From Notospermus geniculatus (Eukaryota > Nemertea > Pilidiophora > Heteronemertea > Lineidae), in assembly GCA_002633025.1 (NCBI GenBank), contig NMRB01000053.1, forward strand, positions 526,656 to 590,655: a stretch of 64,000 bases of DNA, written 5' to 3'. The notes below the pieces were generated by a model. The model had not been told where the DNA came from. It was given only the letters and a program-made list of their open reading frames with translations, and did no database searches. Of the stretch, positions 34,201 through 44,503 are shown piece by piece (the first letter of the stretch is position 1; every line of letters starts with the position of its first letter). Both the position numbers and the translations under genes were made by a program.

Positions 34201-37200
34201 CGAATCTCATGAAGTCCCATCCCACCCCTTCGTGCCCCTCCCTCAATGGAACACGATATTTGTGTAGAATTACCACCGCTAGACGAAAGTCAGCAACTTT
34301 TTTTATGCCGTGTACGCTAGCTCGTTCTGAAGATTATATCGGTGTGTCGCCTGATCTTCGATCACGCGATATATGAATTCGTTTTCTGGACATATTCTTT
34401 ACCTCACAATCCTTCTTATTTCCCAAGCGATTTGTCTTTGCTGTGCCGGAATTTGCTGGGGAGATTGGCATGGCCATCTTGTATCAAACTAGATTATATA
34501 TACGTGAATCTTTTCGTGTTAGCCCAGGAAAACATCGCTCCGACCTGCTCCGACGTGTTTGATAAATGCCTTTCTCAGAAATTGCCAAAGAATTTAGGCT
34601 ATGTGTTTTACATTGTAGCAGATCTGTAAATAATGCCAACCTCACGAAGCACCACACAATACGTGTTGGCCTGCAAAGACGGCATTGGCGAAGATGCACT
34701 ACCATATGTACATGCACAGAAGTGTAACATACTGTAATAAATGCCAGCAAAAATTTAGGTCTTTAAGTTCGATTTCGGAGTGGTTGAGGAGATTAAATGA
34801 CAAAGTAACAAAACGCTATAGCCTGGTATACACAATGGGTGATTTCAAAGTTGGTGTTAACACGGTGTTTGCAATGCTTTAATGCATTGTAAACACCGTG
34901 TTAACACCAACTTTGAAATCACCCAATGGCGTTTGAAACCACAAGTGTCCCTTGACAAAGGAATCGAATGCGTCCTCCTCGTAGACATGTCAAGACAAAA
35001 TTTTCACGAGTGGGAATTAGAAGAAAAGGCATCCCATCTGAGCACAAGCTGTGTTACGTAGCACCATCTATTTCTCTTAGAATTTCCCAGGATAGTGCCA
35101 TATGGCAGCATCATTTAAATGATGAATGCGAAACGAATATAGGGACTGAACCAAGGCTGGTGATTGATGGCGGTTTGCCATTCGGGGAGTTAGAGGAATA
35201 TCGTCTGCCTACAGTGGGTCAACAATGAGCAAAATATCTTGTTTTGAAGGCAAATAATTTGCGATAGGGTTATCCAATCAAATGTATGGTATGAGTGGCG
35301 ATCATGTTCAATCCATAGGAAAGCAGATGAGGTATTGGTGAGCTTCACAGCACGATGTTTATCAGATCTCGTTGGTTTGAGTGAATGTCGAAGTTGGAAA
35401 GCATTGGACGACACCAACGTTTGAATGCAATTGAGATAAAGACGCCGAAAGCTTCTTTTTTCATCACTGTCCTTGCACTATACAACTGCACAAAAGGCAA
35501 TATGGATGATATCACGATTAATCAAAGTCAAAAGCCAACTTGAGCAAATAGACGAACACATCTGAAGTCATATTTCTGGCCAATCAAATACTCCAAAAAG
35601 CTTTTTCTGCGGGATTCATCGCGAAAATTGGAGATTCTCGCGCTGAAGTGTTTATTGTGGCGCGTCTCAGCCAGCATTAGGTCAGAGCATGTTGCCCTGA
35701 GTGGATCGACAAAGCTATACCACGCACATGAATTGATTGAACACAGTGGTGCACGTTGGCTTGTGGAAAGGCTGAGCTGATTGTGAGGCTGACAGCTGAG
35801 GAGACAAGTGTGCATTATCGTTTGATATATTTATATTGAGAGGAGGCATATTTGAGTACTCCTCGTGACAGTTGGATGTTATCGGCGAAACAGTGATCAT
35901 CAGTTCCCACTTGCATTCGTTACGTCTGCATTATTAAGATTAACTCCTACAGGCCCAGGGACTCAGAATTCGGTAAATTTCCGTAGGACTTGCATGGGAT
36001 CGTAATGGNNNNNNNNNNNNNNNNNNNNNNNNNNNNNNNNNNNNNNNNNNNNNNNNNNNNNNNNNNNNNNNNNNNNNNNNNNNNNNNNNNNNNNNNNNNN
36101 NNNNNNNNNNNNNNNNNNNNNNNNNNNNNNNNNNNNNNNNNNNNNNNNNNNNNNNNNNNNNNNNNNNNNNNNNNNNNNNNNNNNNNNNNNNNNNNNNNNN
36201 NNNNNNNNNNNNNNNNNNNNNNNNNNNNNNNNNNNNNNNNNNNNNNNNNNNNNNNNNNNNNNNNNNNNNNNNNNNNNNNNNNNNNNNNNNNNNNNNNNNN
36301 NNNNNNNNNNNNNNNNNNNNNNNNNNNNNNNNNNNNNNNNNNNNNNNNNNNNNNNNNNNNNNNNNNNNNNNNNNNNNNNNNNNNNNNNNNNNNNNNNNNN
36401 NNNNNNNNNNNNNNNNNNNNNNNNNNNNNNNNNNNNNNNNNNNNNNNNNNNNNNNNNNNNNNNNNNNNNNNNNNNNNNNNNNNNNNNNNNNNNNNNNNNN
36501 NNNNNNNNNNNNNNNNNNNNNNNNNNNNNNNNNNNNNNNNNNNNNNNNNNNNNNNNNNNNNNNNNNNNNNNNNNNNNNNNNNNNNNNNNNNNNNNNNNNN
36601 NNNNNNNNNNNNNNNNNNNNNNNNNNNNNNNNNNNNNNNNNNNNNNNNNNNNNNNNNNNNNNNNNNNNNNNNNNNNNNNNNNNNNNNNNNNNNNNNNNNN
36701 NNNNNNNNNNNNNNNNNNNNNNNNNNNNNNNNNNNNNNNNNNNNNNNNNNNNNNNNNNNNNNNNNNNNNNNNNNNNNNNNNNNNNNNNNNNNNNNNNNNN
36801 NNNNNNNNNNNNNNNNNNNNNNNNNNNNNNNNNNNNNNNNNNNNNNNNNNATGAAGCCCTGCGCCAGTTGCTTACACTCTGCTTGTGGTCAGGCTGAGCA
36901 ACCCTGCAGTTATTCAACCCTTGTCTTTCAGCTGAATTAGTTTCTCCTTAATTGTCCAGCGGCCACCCGTGGGGCTTGGTCGCTATTCTTTCCTTAATTG
37001 CTTGTTTGTCCTGTCTACACAGGTTATGTAGTTCTACATTCGGGTTTCAGCTCAGTCTTTTCTAGAGTTTCAGATTGTAAAGTTCCACTTGAAAAAGACC
37101 CCGGTTGGGGTCGAAAATTCGTGAATTCTGGAGATTGACTTCTTGTTTATTATCACTTACATACAGCATACAGCTAACATTACACATGTGCATAGTTCGT

Positions 37201-40200
37201 TCATGTATGCTGAAGATGGCGTTGTGATCACCCTGGACTGGTTCCTATCTTGATTGATTATTCAATGGATGTGGGGAAGAGTCAATCCCGTTTCTGGTCC
37301 GCCACATACCTGTTATTGGACCCTGTTGGCAGTACATAGCACATAGTTCAGTTTATCACTGAATACATGTAGTAGTGACCTTTACAGCTTCTCCTTCTGA
37401 AGTTAGTAGGGAGAAGTCAAGTCTCCCTCTTTGGAAAAAAGTCTCTGCTTTTAGGAATGGGAGACTTTTATTCTCCCTATTCTTCAAAAACCTGGCACCA
37501 ACCCTGGCCGTTCGATAATTCTCGATCAATCAACTGTGTCTTAGCTCCCAATTTCCAAGGGCGGTCTTTCAAATTGACTGGTAAGTCAATTTCTAGTTCA
37601 ATTTACACCCACAGCCGAGGGGTTTTAAGTGCGAATAGCACGGTATTTTTGCTAGGTGAATCTCATGGCATGGCATCACCTGCCTCCCATCATGTCTTAT
37701 ATTTTGCACTGTTTTTCCAGACAGCAAAAGTACTAGGCCTAGTATCGCCTTAGACTATAAAAACTTCGAGAATTGTCAAAATATAAGAAAATGAAAATGA
37801 CTTGTGATATACGTACATGTACATGTACATGTACCATTAAGACAGCATACCGGTACCATCAATCATCCACAGCGCTCTGATAAAGGAGTGCCTTGGGTAG
37901 GCCTAGCTTTAGAGGCCTACCTCCACTTAATGTCCCTTCAAATCCCATTGACAACATAGGCCTACATAGGGACAACAGGGAGTCTGAAATACCATGTGGT
38001 TGCTTTCGTTTCTGTTCAGATTCAGCTTGAGACACACCCTCAGACTCACGAGTTCTTGGGGGCTACTGGCGGTTAACTTGTGTTCTTTCCTTTGTCGCCA
38101 ATTGGATTTCGGTGGAACGTACGGGCTATAGGCCTACTTGGTACATCACAGTAATGTTGTGCTCACGTCATAATTGAATTGGCCTCAAGATTGACCAGCT
38201 GCTGCACCCTGAGATCACACTGCCCACCGCGACGTCATTTGCGAATGAAACAATGTATAGGCCTACACGGAGCGTGCCATCGTCGATCAACGGACTAGAT
38301 GCAGTAGGCCTACGTCTCTTTAGTTTCGTGGAAACTTTCGATGGAAACTTTCAACAAGGGGACACTTTCGCGTTGCATTGTCCAGTAGAATAGCCTCCAT
38401 CCAACATTTATCATGCCATTTTTGAATGAAAACATGAGACTGGTGATGACGTCGGCGTCGACGGACGGCATCGAAATCAAGCTCCGCCTGACGCCTGACT
38501 TCCGACACAAAGGCCTAATTAGCTCAGAATTTACACAAGGAAATACATATAGACATTCCCCTGACGTTCATGAGCTAGACCATCGCCATTCTACGAAACT
38601 ACCTTACTGTAATTTGCCAAAAATGATGGGTTTTCAAAGGATGGTGACCGTTGTGCAAAATGTGAGATTTTGAAGCGGACGCCAGAATGTCACGTGATCC
38701 GGGAGAGGCGCATCTGATGACGTCATATCTGCGGTCTCACTCGGGTCATCGTAAGTGGCGAACTTTACAGCAGAAACAGAAAGTAACGGAACGAAAGCTA
38801 TGACAACTATGAATCTAAGTGTTCCTTTGCATGTTTATGTCTGTGGTTGGGCCCGCTGTTGCTTTGAGATCCTCAGGCTGATTGATCGTCACAGACGTCA
38901 AGGCATGAAAACTGACATGAACTCGAAAATCTTACGATTGGCGTTTATTACCCCAAGATAACACAGTCACTTGCAAACAAAGGCAAAAGTTCATATTTCA
39001 GACCAATTCATGGGGCACTTGAGGAAGTGACTCAGCTCTTCACTGTGAAATTAAAATGTCGAGTGCCTACTTCAAGTTGGACGAATGAGACAAGTGAACA
39101 GTGAACAAAATTACTCGTCATACATGTGGAACTCATTTCGATTCGTCTTCTTGCCATGGGCCCGCCCTCTCACAATGGATTTTTTTTTAAAAATGCCAGT
39201 GACATTTGTCTTATCTCACAGTCAAGTCAAGGGTAAGCTGGAAAATGATCATCTACACTAAACCACCCTTACAGGAAACCAGTTGGTCTTGTTCTTTCAG
39301 ATAATGTTAGAAGATATAGAAACCAAAAAGCTACGCCAAGTGGACATTCTTATGTTGCCTAAAAGTGAGCCAACCACAACCCCGTCCGCCGTTGCAGCAT
39401 TGGTCAGAGATCTCATCCCTAACACGTCCTACAAAGCCTACGTATCAGTGTTGAACAACAGGCACTCAGGGCCACATAGTAATGTTTTATTCTTCAAAAC
39501 AGCTGAAGGAGGTAGGTGATGATTGCCTAATGGCCGAAATGAAAAAGGATTAAGTAATTTGGACCGATTAGAGCTTGGTGTATATACATGTACGGTATGT
39601 CGTTTTCGTGCTCAAAGCCACATCACCGGGTCCTACCAATGACCTCACACTGTGCATGCATATTGCGTGCAATCACATGAACAATGCCAGCTTTGTTCCA
39701 ACCTGGTGTACCAATGTACGGTTTCTAGATACTTTCTATACCCACGCCAAATTTGCCCCATTTGGGCTTCAAATATGGCTGCCGGTCAGCCATTTTGAAT
39801 AAATGACTTTTTGTCAATATCTCAACATAAACAGTGGCACGATCTTAACTATACACTGAGTTATGAAGGAAGGATTAAATACTATGAGTTTCATTCATGA
39901 AAAAACTGATTCTTCTATATTCAGATTGCTGGCTACAAATCTCAAACCTTGGATCGACGGATTGATACTTGCTTAAAGGCAACACGGTGATTTCTTTGTG
40001 TTAATCTCACGGCAACATTCTGTTTACAGTGCCTGGACGAGTTGACAGATTTGAAAGTATACAGCTGAGTAACACGTCTCTGAGGCTCGTGTGGCGCCCC
40101 CCGAGGCCTCCTACCAGTAAGGTGACCGGGTATCAGTATGTATATAGAATATGTAAGTATCACTAAGTATAGAATACGGTACGGTATGTAAGTCACCAGT

Positions 40201-41559
40201 AAAATAAATGTGGCGAATATCAATTCAAAGGCACGACAAAAGCCACGACAGATGTCATGCCTATCGTCAAATTTGACACGATTTATCGTGACGAAAACGA
40301 TCGCAATCCAACCGCCATCTTCATTTATCGGCGAGTAACATCAGATGAAAGATGCGGGCAAGCTCTTCTTCCAGTTGACTTTGGGCCGATTTTTTAAACG
40401 ATAGTTAAGGTAAACCTCGGTTTAACCTTCGGCTTTCTGACAAACCGTGAATTAACCAAAGTAAACCTTTTGACTTTTAGAATGTTTGGCTATCAACGAT
40501 TCATAAAATCGAAAAATTCACTTCGATTAACAAACAGTTTGTCAACTGAGGGTTAATGAAACCCGATGGTTATCTTAGCCATCGTTTAAAAAATCGGCCC
40601 CCTGGATGGCAATGTTTTCATTTGGCTTTCATTCCGTCTGCAGTGCTAGTTCATGTTTGGCTATTCTTCACTGACGTCACAACGGTCACGTGACTGCTTA
40701 GAATCGGCCATGTTGGCCGTGAAATGGCCGGGAATGAGGTTGAGCAGACTCCAGCAAATCCCGCATCGGGGACCTCCTAACACCTCACACGAAAAAGTGT
40801 TTTTACGTTCCAGTTACAGGTTCACTCTCGCTCGGTCCGAGGTTTACGGGACCAGTGCTACCGGCGTCGACCTATCAAACGACCCTAATGCGGCTACAAC
40901 CAAGGGGCAAGTATAGAATATATGTGTATGCCTTATCGAAAAGTGGCCGAGGCGACCCGGCAGTCAAAGAGGTCACTTTAAGAGGTAAGTTGGAAGGTTC
41001 TGAACTGGTTTGAAATGTGCCGAAACAATGCTTTATGTATCTGTTCTTTTAACTAAAAAATACTTTGGTAAATATCTGCTGCAAGTTGCAAAAGCTAGAG
41101 TTGCCGATGCGCTTCGCCATTGGCATTTGTCGTAACGGCTGCGTGGGGTGTTTGTGAAATAAGCTCCCAGGGGCCGGTTGCACAAAAGTTAAAAATCACT
41201 ATTACCAGTTTATCTTGGCGTTAACTTATCCCAAATGTTAGTTTCGTAAGTTAACACCAAGTTAGGGATTTTAACAGGAAAAGTTAAATTAACAGACTTT
41301 TTTCTTTTCAACTTTTGTGCAACCGGCCCCTGGTCATACATGTACATTGCTCTCTTCTTTTTCAGCTCTTAAACCTATGAAAAAGAAATACACACAGCCA
41401 AAATCTAGCACGCCATACCCAAAATTGACGATTTTACAACCAAACGATATCGGCATGTCACTAAAACAACCAAGTATAGCCTCAAACCTTAAAAGTGAAC
41501 TTTTTGTATTCATATCCTCAGTGCTAACAGCTATGTTAATGTCAAATTTGGTGACGTGA
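28227..41559 (+). CDS. L1/neuroglian-like FN3 protein with GPI-like tail
   Basis: Spliced model built by hand. Exons: 28218-28287 (ATG 28227), 30879-31072, 31364-31537, 32923-33160, one missing (probably in the 36009-36850 gap; must be 3n+2 long), 39301-39511, 40030-40152, 40820-40984 and 41366-41559 (TGA). Intron phases agree at every visible junction. Exon 1 encodes a signal peptide (MMWRYCGIILVLSFAATTNR). FN3-1 begins DLPSPPRNVRI. The FN3-1/2 linker NPTDVVGRGTMESNMVISWE, the NGPGFKYVVKW of FN3-2 and the ends GFSGEG and FKTAEG are hallmarks of L1CAM/neuroglian/NrCAM FN3 domains 1-3. FN3-4 follows (VTGYQYVYR, then GKYRIYVYALSKSG). The last exon encodes a basic linker and ends LFVFISSVLTAMLMSNLVT, a hydrophobic tail like a GPI signal. 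L1 proteins normally have six Ig and five FN3 domains, a membrane span and a cytoplasmic tail. No Ig exon was found. The role is probably cell-surface adhesion. Exon 1 and the last exon are the least certain parts. Confidence 0.78.
34833..34929. mobile_element. Near-perfect 90-base palindrome in FN3 gene intron
   Basis: GTGATTTCAAAGTTGGTGTT and the rest of a ~40-base arm pair with the reverse complement, with a short TTTAAT centre and one or two mismatches. CAATGG occurs on both sides and may be the target duplication. It looks like a hairpin MITE. It falls in the intron around the missing FN3-3 exon. Confidence 0.7.
36009..36850. other. Assembly gap (842 N)
   Basis: Undetermined bases inside the FN3 gene. 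The first half of FN3 domain 3 is missing from the visible sequence between 33160 and 39301, and this gap is the most likely place for it. Confidence 0.99.
37089..37118 (+). mobile_element. Hammerhead-like stem, possible Penelope-element remnant
   Basis: GACCCCGGTTGGGGTC (37097-37112) is a perfect 6-bp hairpin, preceded by TTGAAAAA and followed by GAAAA. This resembles the CTGANGA, stem II, GAAA core of hammerhead motifs found in Penelope-like retroelements, but the conserved core bases are not intact. Any element body would lie in the upstream N gap. Weak call. Confidence 0.3.
37814..37834. repeat. (TACATG)n short tandem repeat
   Basis: About three and a half copies of the six-base palindromic unit TACATG. 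The same word is scattered widely through the window. Confidence 0.85.
40383..40600. mobile_element. MITE in FN3 gene intron (GGGCCGATTTTTTAAAC tips)
   Basis: 218 bases with inverted ends GGGCCGATTTTTTAAACGAT and its complement at the right end. Further inward, GTAAACCTCGGTTTAACC is loosely paired with GGTTAATGAAACCC. It lies in the intron between the two FN3-4 exons. I find no clear target duplication. Confidence 0.7.
41167..41333. mobile_element. MITE with CCAGGGGCCGGTTGCAC tips
   Basis: About 167 bases starting CCAGGGGCCGGTTGCACAAA and ending with its reverse complement. Inner AAGTTAAAA/TTTTAAC segments also pair. It ends about 33 bases before the last exon of the FN3 gene, so it lies in or near the branch-point region of that intron. 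Confidence 0.78.
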
Positions 41560-43056
41560 TATGAATACTTTCCACCATGAAATGGGAAAAAATTCTTAAC
41601 GGGTTGACAGCGATTTATCTCAAGCACAGGTGACATCATTTTGAGAATATAAAGTGTGCCCTAACGTCCGTAAGGAGCGTTGTTGTGTAGACCTAAAAAG
41701 CATTGACAGTGTACTACTTGTGTAAAACAATGACCTAATCCATCACTCAACAAAGGTATCTTCACCAACATTCATTTCATAGATCTGTTGGGAAATGTTT
41801 ATATCGCAGCAAGGATAGATTGTTGATCAAAACTAAGTTGAGGACCACAACTGAATTGTGACACGGAGGCCAAACTCGGACTTCAGCCTGTCATTACCTC
41901 CGTTCAATCATGCTGTTTGGAAGGTATTGTTTTCTCGTAATCGGTTAAGTATTATGTATTCAAAAATGCTTGTGCACAATGTACTACATGTAGTAATAAT
42001 GAACTACACGTACAAAGGAATTTTTAGTTCTTACGCAGATCTTCACCAAATGTGGGTACCAGGAGATAATGACAATCATTCAAGTTTTGAAGAGACAATA
42101 GAAAAAGGTTACACCAGTTATTGTATTTTATTTGCCAACATGGTGCTTCAGGCTTTTTTGTCAACCATCAACCTCCGTATAACCACAAGCTTGTGAGCTT
42201 ACTACCATTTTCGTCCACGGTGCTTATGTGGATATCTGTGTNTGAAATTTTCGTGCTGATTGGATCAATAAGGCAATGACCGAGGTGAGAAAAGGACGTA
42301 CACGGAACGGCCAGGTGGAAAGAAACTCAAGGTACGTACATTGCATTGCATCAAGGGCCGCAGGTATCAGAAGGGGCCTTTCACAGTCACACCAACACAT
42401 GGGTCATATGAATAAAGACTTATACTAGTAAATGCTTTTACTTGAATTTTGCAATACAAATGCACCAGGCAATGCTGTACAAATCTGAAGTAAACACATT
42501 TGCTGGTCTTTATTCATATGACCCAATGTTTGCAGCAACATGCTATACGGCTCTCCAATCAAAACAAATACAACACATGGTAAAAAGTCAGCAGCTGGTG
42601 ATTGATAGGCAGCTATCCACATGGCACGATTATATTAAAGCTATACATGTATATTCATAATTAAGGATGGGAACGACAATAACGAGAAACTTCGAGCATG
42701 GATATAACATTTTGCAATAGAATAGCCAGGGATATACATGTAGGTTAATGATGCATTATAGTATAAAGGAATACTGTAGTGGTGAAAATGTAAGATATTT
42801 CTGCTATTTATGTGAGGACGGCGCTATAGCCTACACAAGAAAAGAGGATGTGAGGAATAATCTGAAAAACAGTAAAATCTCACCACAGAAGTTACATAAA
42901 TCTGACAGCTAGCACAGGTGAACATCGTCTGTGCCTTCCAGTAAATAAGTGAGTTGACTTTTTTTCTTATTAATATGACAGTAGAGTTACTCGCGGTCGT
43001 CAAAGAGGAATTGACGACACCAGTAAAATCTATCCTAATTTTGGTTCCTCTTCCAG
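41560..43056. other. Intergenic between FN3 gene and TMEM86
   Basis: Contains the presumed 3' UTR of the FN3 gene and the upstream region of the TMEM86 gene. The TMEM86 start codon is preceded by an acceptor-like CCTCTTCCAG ending at 43056, so a 5' noncoding exon may lie here. No other gene was recognised. One ambiguous base is at 42242. Confidence 0.45.
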
Positions 43057-43075
43057 GACTTCCGTCAAGGTCACG

Positions 43076-43753
43076 ATGTCAAGTATTGACTATAACGATG
43101 TTTTACGAATCCTCCCCTTCCTCAGTGCCGCCGCTTTCTACTTCTACTATTGCCAACCTCACATTTCCCGTCCACCGGCGAGCATTTCTACATGCGTCGC
43201 AAAGTGTCTTCCAATCATCTGCTTGACAGTCTTCGTGGAGACAACCTCCGGCAGGGCACTCGACTACAACTTCAAGAAATACGTCTTAATCGGGCTGATC
43301 CTGTGCTGCATCGGCGACGCATGCTTGGTCTACCCGGCACAAGTTTTCATTCCTGGAGCATTATCATTCGCACTCGGACACGCTGCTTACATTCAAGCAT
43401 TCGGATATCATACTGTTAAACTCAAGTTGGATGTATGGATAATCGTCCCAGTTTTTATAGGCATCGGGGTTTGTTGCCTCTTGCTTCCGAGATTAAGTAA
43501 CGTATTGCGAATCCTTGTCGTTGTTTATATTTTCATAATCTGCTATATGGCTGCCATGGCGAGGAAAAGAATGTTGATACTGAAGTCTGTATCATCGATC
43601 ATGACATTTGTTGGTGCCTGGATATTCATGTGCTCCGATTTAACTCTCGCACTTACGAAGTGGGTGTACAAGTTCGATGGTGACCTAATGATTATAATGT
43701 CACTTTATTATACCGCACAGTTCCTCATTGCAATTTCTGTCTTGGGATTTTAA
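43076..43753 (+). CDS. TMEM86/YhhN-family lysoplasmalogenase
   Basis: 225-residue multi-pass membrane protein of the YhhN family, which includes TMEM86A and TMEM86B. Known members hydrolyse the vinyl-ether bond of lysoplasmalogens in endoplasmic reticulum or related membranes. Seen here: about eight hydrophobic segments; the motif GLILCCIGDACLVYP with its conserved acidic residue at about 78-92; FALGHAAYIQAFGYH just after it; and near the C-terminus GAWIFMCSDLTLA and YYTAQFLIA, all typical of the family. The coding part is a single exon, whereas vertebrate relatives are split. An acceptor-like site 19 bases before the ATG suggests an upstream noncoding exon. It is convergent with the ZNFX1-like gene, which ends about 750 bases away on the other strand. 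A and B subtypes cannot be told apart by eye. Confidence 0.9.
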   Translation: MSSIDYNDVLRILPFLSAAAFYFYYCQPHISRPPASISTCVAKCLPIICLTVFVETTSGRALDYNFKKYVLIGLILCCIGDACLVYPAQVFIPGALSFALGHAAYIQAFGYHTVKLKLDVWIIVPVFIGIGVCCLLLPRLSNVLRILVVVYIFIICYMAAMARKRMLILKSVSSIMTFVGAWIFMCSDLTLALTKWVYKFDGDLMIIMSLYYTAQFLIAISVLGF

Positions 43754-44503
43754 CCTTCTGAATACTCTTGATAAGAGATCAAGAATCGTCACTGAGGAGT
43801 AAAACAGCACCAAGCACGACACCGCATGGGTGAAGGACGAGATGCCAAAAAAACTCAAAGGCCCTTTTCCACCCTGCCTTACAGCGGTTTCCCCAAACAG
43901 TTATCCAAAGTTGCAATTTTCTTACTTTTGATAGATGGTGTCCAAATACATTTAGTAATCTACTGTAGTCCGATGGGAACGGGGAATCGATAAGGTTCAG
44001 GTGTCAATTTCATTTCATTGATTAGGTTTCAATAGATTTAACCAAGTGACACCAATACTGAAGTGAACAGTTACCGTCCCCATTCACCTGCGAATCTACA
44101 TTGCAAAAGCTTAGATCGGTCACGGTTGATCTTTGCCTGCCAATGAACTACTGAGACATCAATACATTATAAATCAATACAATAATACAACACATACATC
44201 AGTACATCAATACCTCATGGCTCACTCGCCACATCAGCTTAATACTTGTATCACCAAAAACTAAATCAGGTTTATAAAATGTAAATTGCAGGCATATACT
44301 TGTTGATGTGGAGAGTCGTTTTTTTTTACTTTTCCTTATGTACTGGTAAGAGTAGTTTTTATACTTATCGCGTATTGATATTTCATACACAGCATAAGTC
44401 CACACTTCCACATCAGGCGTTTGTACAATGGCGGGAAAACAACAGCAATTTTGTGACGTGGTAGAGACATCATGCGTTCTTCCAACATGTCCAATTTGCT
44501 CGA
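43754..44503. other. Convergent 3' region, TMEM86 and ZNFX1-like genes
   Basis: 750 bases between two genes that run toward each other. It presumably holds both 3' UTRs. No other gene was seen. It contains a run of ACATCAATACA-like AT-rich words around 44160-44215. Confidence 0.5.

Noticed and set aside
35940-36940. Two frames over 300 residues, one on each strand
   Set aside because: Almost entirely undetermined bases of the assembly gap.
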